Of a stretch of 64,000 bases of DNA, positions 61,244-64,000 are shown piece after piece. Source of the DNA: Paraburkholderia silviterrae (GTDB lineage Bacteria; Pseudomonadota; Gammaproteobacteria; Burkholderiales; Burkholderiaceae). Position 1 is the first letter of the stretch. Each line of letters begins with the position of its first letter. The stretch spans positions 68,246 to 132,245 of the forward strand of contig NZ_SMRP01000016.1 of assembly GCF_004353915.1 (NCBI RefSeq), read 5' to 3'. The position numbers and the translations under genes were made by a program. Below the pieces are notes generated by a model. It was given only the letters and a program-made list of their open reading frames with translations. It was not told the origin of the DNA and searched no databases.

Positions 61244-61575
61244 GAGCGTTAGAAGAGCAGGAGCGAGTGTTCTGGCACGTTTCCGATCATAGCAAATCGT
61301 CGCTTTTAGGAAACATCGGCCAGATGGCTAACGTTCGCAGTCTGAGTGCCGACGCCGTGAAAGCCCGTTGGCTCGCATTTCTTCGATTCGAACCATTCAG
61401 GGAACCGAATTAACCATGTTTAAAGCTTTTCGTGGATCTTGTTGTCGCGGAAACGGTCTTTCAATACGGTAAGAATTCGAATAGAGCCTCGATCTGCGTC
61501 GCGCGGTCACGCGACGAGCCGTATGGCGATCCTTACTATTTGATTTGATGACATACATCAAGTTTGGAGAAGAAA
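61244..61575. other. 332-bp divergent gap between XRE-cupin gene and small unknown gene
   Basis: It contains GTTTCCGATC (61279) and TTTTAGGAAA (61304), which look like halves of the operator described below, and the palindrome TTGATG-ACATA-CATCAA at 61545-61561. No gene is supported. Confidence 0.5.
61545..61561 (+). promoter_or_regulatory. 17-bp palindrome before the small unknown gene
   Basis: TTGATG-ACATA-CATCAA is a perfect inverted repeat ending 14 nt before the small gene. The 7-nt gap between TTGAT and ATCAA does not fit FNR. Confidence 0.5.
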
Positions 61576-61779
61576 ATGCGCGACGAACGTCTCGAATTAT
61601 TGTTGGCCATATCGCGAAGGACGCTCGGTATCGAAGGCTTCGAGTTGACTGGCAAGCAGACCGTGGACTACCACCTGGTAAGTGTGGAAGACGTTGGCCG
61701 TGCGCTTGAGTCTGCGTATGACGCGGGGCTGATCGTCGGTCACCGCGTCGGCCGTGCCGAATGCATCGAAGAGTCCTGA
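61576..61779 (+). CDS. Small protein of unknown function (67 residues)
   Basis: I do not recognise its function. Its plan (LLLAISRRTLGIEGFE..., then VEDVGRALESAYDAGLIVG) resembles small domains of the DUF6900 kind, in which a short beta segment precedes two helices; that likeness is from memory and uncertain. GGAG stands before the ATG at 61576. It is transcribed alone, with a palindrome directly upstream. Confidence 0.6.
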   Translation: MRDERLELLLAISRRTLGIEGFELTGKQTVDYHLVSVEDVGRALESAYDAGLIVGHRVGRAECIEES

Positions 61780-61869
61780 ACGCGGCGCACGGGCGCGAGC
61801 ACTACCGGCGCGTGTGACTTCCCGCGTCGTCACGCGCCTGCCTGGTCGTCCCGCATCCCCTGGTCGATG

Positions 61870-61883
61870 TTTCCGATAGGAAA
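61870..61883. promoter_or_regulatory. Operator-like palindrome, copy 1
   Basis: TTTCCGATAGGAAA is a perfect 5-4-5 inverted repeat. Its inverted near-copy lies 165 bp downstream. Confidence 0.6.
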
Positions 61884-61988
61884 TTCCGGCACCCGAGCTT
61901 TCGCGTAATGCGCGACAGCAGCCAATCGCGGCGCGGCGCCTGTCGCCGTCCTGTCATGCCGCATGAGGGGAGCGCTGTCTCCTTCGCC

Positions 61989-62017
61989 TTGCTGCACCAT
62001 TTTCCCCCGTGTATAGT
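61989..62017 (+). promoter_or_regulatory. Promoter of the family-7 aldehyde dehydrogenase gene
   Basis: TTGCTG (61989) and TATAGT (62012-62017) are spaced 17 bp apart, 45 nt before the start codon. Confidence 0.6.
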
Positions 62018-62034
62018 CAGTCCACCAAAGTTTG

Positions 62035-62048
62035 TTTCTTATCGGAAA
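62035..62048. promoter_or_regulatory. Operator-like palindrome, copy 2
   Basis: TTTCTTATCGGAAA is, on the other strand, TTTCCGATAAGAAA, differing by one base from copy 1. It sits between the promoter and the ALDH start, a blocking position for a repressor. Confidence 0.6.
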
Positions 62049-62061
62049 TAAAGGAACGGTC

Positions 62062-63561
62062 ATGGACGCAGCGCGCATTCTTGCCGACCTCGGCATTTCA
62101 GAAGTCGCCAGATCGGGTGAGATTGAGGTGAGATCGCCGATATCCGGCGAGGTGATCGGGCGGGTGGCAAGCCACTCGGCCGCGGACGTCGATGCAGCGC
62201 TGGCCCGCGCGCAGGCGGCATTTCTTCAGTGGCGCAACGTGCCGGCGCCGCGCCGCGGCGAGCTGGTGCGCCTGCTGGGCGAGCGTCTGCGCGCGCACAA
62301 AGAGGCGCTCGGCAGCCTGGTGTCGCTGGAGGCCGGGAAGATCCTTCAGGAGGGGCTGGGCGAAGTCCAGGAGATGATCGACATCTGCGACTTCGCCGTT
62401 GGCTTGTCGCGGCAGCTCTACGGCCTGACCATTGCGTCGGAGCGTCCGGGGCATCGCATGGCTGAGAGCTGGCACCCGATGGGCGTGTGCGCTGTCATCT
62501 CCGCGTTCAATTTTCCCGTCGCCGTATGGTCCTGGAATGCCGCGCTCGCGCTGGTCTGCGGCAATCCCGTGATCTGGAAGCCCTCGGAGAAAACGCCGCT
62601 CACCGCGCTTGCGGTGCAGAAAATCATGGGCGATGCCGTGCTTGCGTTTGGCGACGCGCCGCAAGGGCTCGTTTCGCTCGTGGTGGGCGGGCGCGACGTT
62701 GGCGCGAAGCTCGTGGCCGATCCGCGGGCGGCCATCGTCAGCGCCACCGGCAGCACGGAAATGGGCCGTGCAGTGGGCGTCGCAGTTGCCCAGCGCTTCG
62801 GGCGCGCGATCCTCGAGCTCGGCGGCAACAATGCAGGCATCGTGACGCCGAGCGCCGACCGCGAACTGGCTTTGCGCGCGATTCTGTTCTCCGCAGTCGG
62901 CACGGCCGGGCAGCGCTGCACGTCGCTACGGCGCCTGTTCGTGCACGAGAGCATCTATGACGCAACGCTCGAGCGGCTCAAGCAACTCTATGCGAAGGTT
63001 CCAATCGGAAACCCGCTCACGGCAGGCACCCTGATGGGGCCGCTCATCGACGCGCACGCGTTCGAGCGCATGCAGGCCGCGCTGGAAAGCGCGCGAGCCG
63101 AAGGCGGGGTCGTGACGGGCGGCGAGCGCGTTGCCGTCGACGGCTTGCCAAACGGCTATTACGTTCGGCCTGCGCTGGCGGAGATGCCGGCGCAAAGCGC
63201 GATTGTCGCAAAGGAAACGTTCGCGCCAATTCTCTACGTCATGAAATATCGCGACTTCGACGAAGCCGTTGCAGCGAACAATGCGGCGGCGCACGGCTTG
63301 TCCTCGTGCGTGTTCACGACGGATCTGCGCGAAGCCGAGCGTTTCCTTTGCGCATCGGGCAGCGATTGCGGTATTGCGAACGTCAATATCGGGCCTAGCG
63401 GCGCGGAAATCGGCGGCGCATTCGGCGGCGAGAAGGAAACGGGCGGTGGCCGCGAGTCGGGTTCGGACGCGTGGAAGGGCTATATGCGGCGCGCGACCAA
63501 CACCGTCAACTATTCGTCGGCGCTGCCGCTGGCGCAGGGCATCGATTTTTCTCTCGATTGA
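62062..63561 (+). CDS. Aldehyde dehydrogenase family 7, piperideine-6-carboxylate type
   Basis: This 499-residue NAD-dependent dehydrogenase resembles alpha-aminoadipate semialdehyde dehydrogenase (AmaB, ALDH7). The catalytic Cys is C286 in AGQRCTSLRR, and the Glu is in AILELGGNNAGIV. NGYYVRPALAEMP and GGAFGGEKETGGGRESGSDAWKGYMRR are family-7 features. The likely reaction is the lysine/pipecolate route step to 2-aminoadipate. The ATG at 62062 (MDAARILADLGI) is preferred over 62032, which lies in the operator. AAGGAACGGTC precedes it. Confidence 0.92.
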   Translation: MDAARILADLGISEVARSGEIEVRSPISGEVIGRVASHSAADVDAALARAQAAFLQWRNVPAPRRGELVRLLGERLRAHKEALGSLVSLEAGKILQEGLGEVQEMIDICDFAVGLSRQLYGLTIASERPGHRMAESWHPMGVCAVISAFNFPVAVWSWNAALALVCGNPVIWKPSEKTPLTALAVQKIMGDAVLAFGDAPQGLVSLVVGGRDVGAKLVADPRAAIVSATGSTEMGRAVGVAVAQRFGRAILELGGNNAGIVTPSADRELALRAILFSAVGTAGQRCTSLRRLFVHESIYDATLERLKQLYAKVPIGNPLTAGTLMGPLIDAHAFERMQAALESARAEGGVVTGGERVAVDGLPNGYYVRPALAEMPAQSAIVAKETFAPILYVMKYRDFDEAVAANNAAAHGLSSCVFTTDLREAERFLCASGSDCGIANVNIGPSGAEIGGAFGGEKETGGGRESGSDAWKGYMRRATNTVNYSSALPLAQGIDFSLD

Positions 63562-63778
63562 TCATCGCAACCCAGGGCGGCGGCGCGGTGCGTGCGTCGC
63601 TGCCTGGTCCGATTTCTCAGAGCCCGCATCAGGCAATCGCGCATCGGCACAGCTCTGCCAACGCAAAGCGCCCATCGCCCATTTACTTTGGATTGCAGAT
63701 CAAATGGCGCAGCGCAATGCTCGTCGGCTAACCGCTCCCGGGGCGCGGCCGCGCACCGGGACGCATACGTTGTGCGCT
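63562..63778. other. 217-bp intergenic sequence between convergent genes
   Basis: No gene, clear terminator or repeat recognised. Confidence 0.4.
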
Positions 63779-64000
63779 TCAGGCGAGCCGGCGCAGCGGC
63801 TCGAGCGACCAGCTATGCGGCACGCCATGCACGGCGAAGAACCACGCGGCAACCCACGAAGCCGCCACGACGATCAGATCGCACCGGCCGCTGCGCCACA
63901 GGTTCAGTGAGTGGCGCCGGACGATCCAGGGCACGCCGAGCGGATTCGGCCAGTCTGCAAACAAATGGATCAGCCCGCCACACGCGAAGCCGAATGCCGG
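63779..64000 (-). CDS. C-terminal part of a membrane-bound metal-dependent-hydrolase-like protein (partial)
   Basis: This frame is open from the window edge to its stop at 63779. The visible 73 residues include AFGFACGGLIHLFADWPNPLG, RRHSLNLWRSG and a hydrophobic segment (LIVVAASWVAAWFFAV). They recall the membrane hydrolase family DUF457/YdjM, in which such a His/Asp motif is conserved. The start is outside the window, so this call is provisional. Confidence 0.55.
   Translation of the reverse strand, partial: PAFGFACGGLIHLFADWPNPLGVPWIVRRHSLNLWRSGRCDLIVVAASWVAAWFFAVHGVPHSWSLEPLRRLA

Noticed and set aside
61545..61561. FNR box
   Set aside because: TTGAT and ATCAA are separated by 7 nt rather than 4.

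Overview
The window is GC-rich, densely coded DNA from what looks like a Burkholderiaceae chromosome (Burkholderia, Paraburkholderia or Caballeronia). That call rests on family types and operon layouts, not on a database match: Burkholderia-type Omp porins, a FAD-dehydrogenase complex arranged small subunit / GMC subunit / tri-haem cytochrome c, a phasin, an Anbu-protease cluster, a double-length UvrA and divergent pcaQ/pcaHG. I found no tRNA, rRNA, insertion sequence or CRISPR array.

Region 1 (1-23.4 kb) is mostly sugar and sugar-acid catabolism. A periplasmic FAD dehydrogenase complex and a porin lie on the minus strand, behind an 18-bp palindrome. A lower-GC two-gene MNT/HEPN toxin-antitoxin-like island with its own repeat-rich control region follows. 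Next come a DHDPS-family lyase, a 2-ketoglutarate-semialdehyde dehydrogenase, an ABC importer, an IlvD/EDD sugar-acid dehydratase, a second porin and a TSUP permease. Then come uronate dehydrogenase with an ExuT-like transporter, and divergently an RraA-family protein, an aldose 1-epimerase and an FCD-type GntR regulator. Related TTGT-N3-ACAA-type operators lie before three of these units and suggest one regulon feeding 2-ketoglutarate.

Region 2 (23.5-36.4 kb) holds a secreted alpha/beta hydrolase, a phasin, cytochrome b561 overlapping a glycosyltransferase, and the four-gene Anbu cluster (permuted ATP-grasp, alpha-E, transglutaminase-like, proteasome-type protease). A lipoprotein phosphoesterase, a set of DnaA-box-like repeats and an MFS exporter follow.

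Region 3 (36.4-50.3 kb) has a Fur-box-preceded cysteine-rich unknown, an orphan NuoM-like protein, cyoABCD, an SGNH hydrolase, a NemR-like electrophile-response group (TetR, DJ-1/PfpI, old yellow enzyme, monooxygenase) and a TPR/O-GlcNAc-transferase-like protein.

Region 4 (50.3-64 kb) carries a LexA-box-controlled fused double UvrA, a candidate structured RNA, a tiny H-NS-like protein with a charge-reversed hook, an NnrU-like membrane protein, pcaGH/pcaQ, an XRE-cupin regulator, a small unknown, a family-7 aldehyde dehydrogenase with paired operators, and the end of a membrane protein cut by the window edge.
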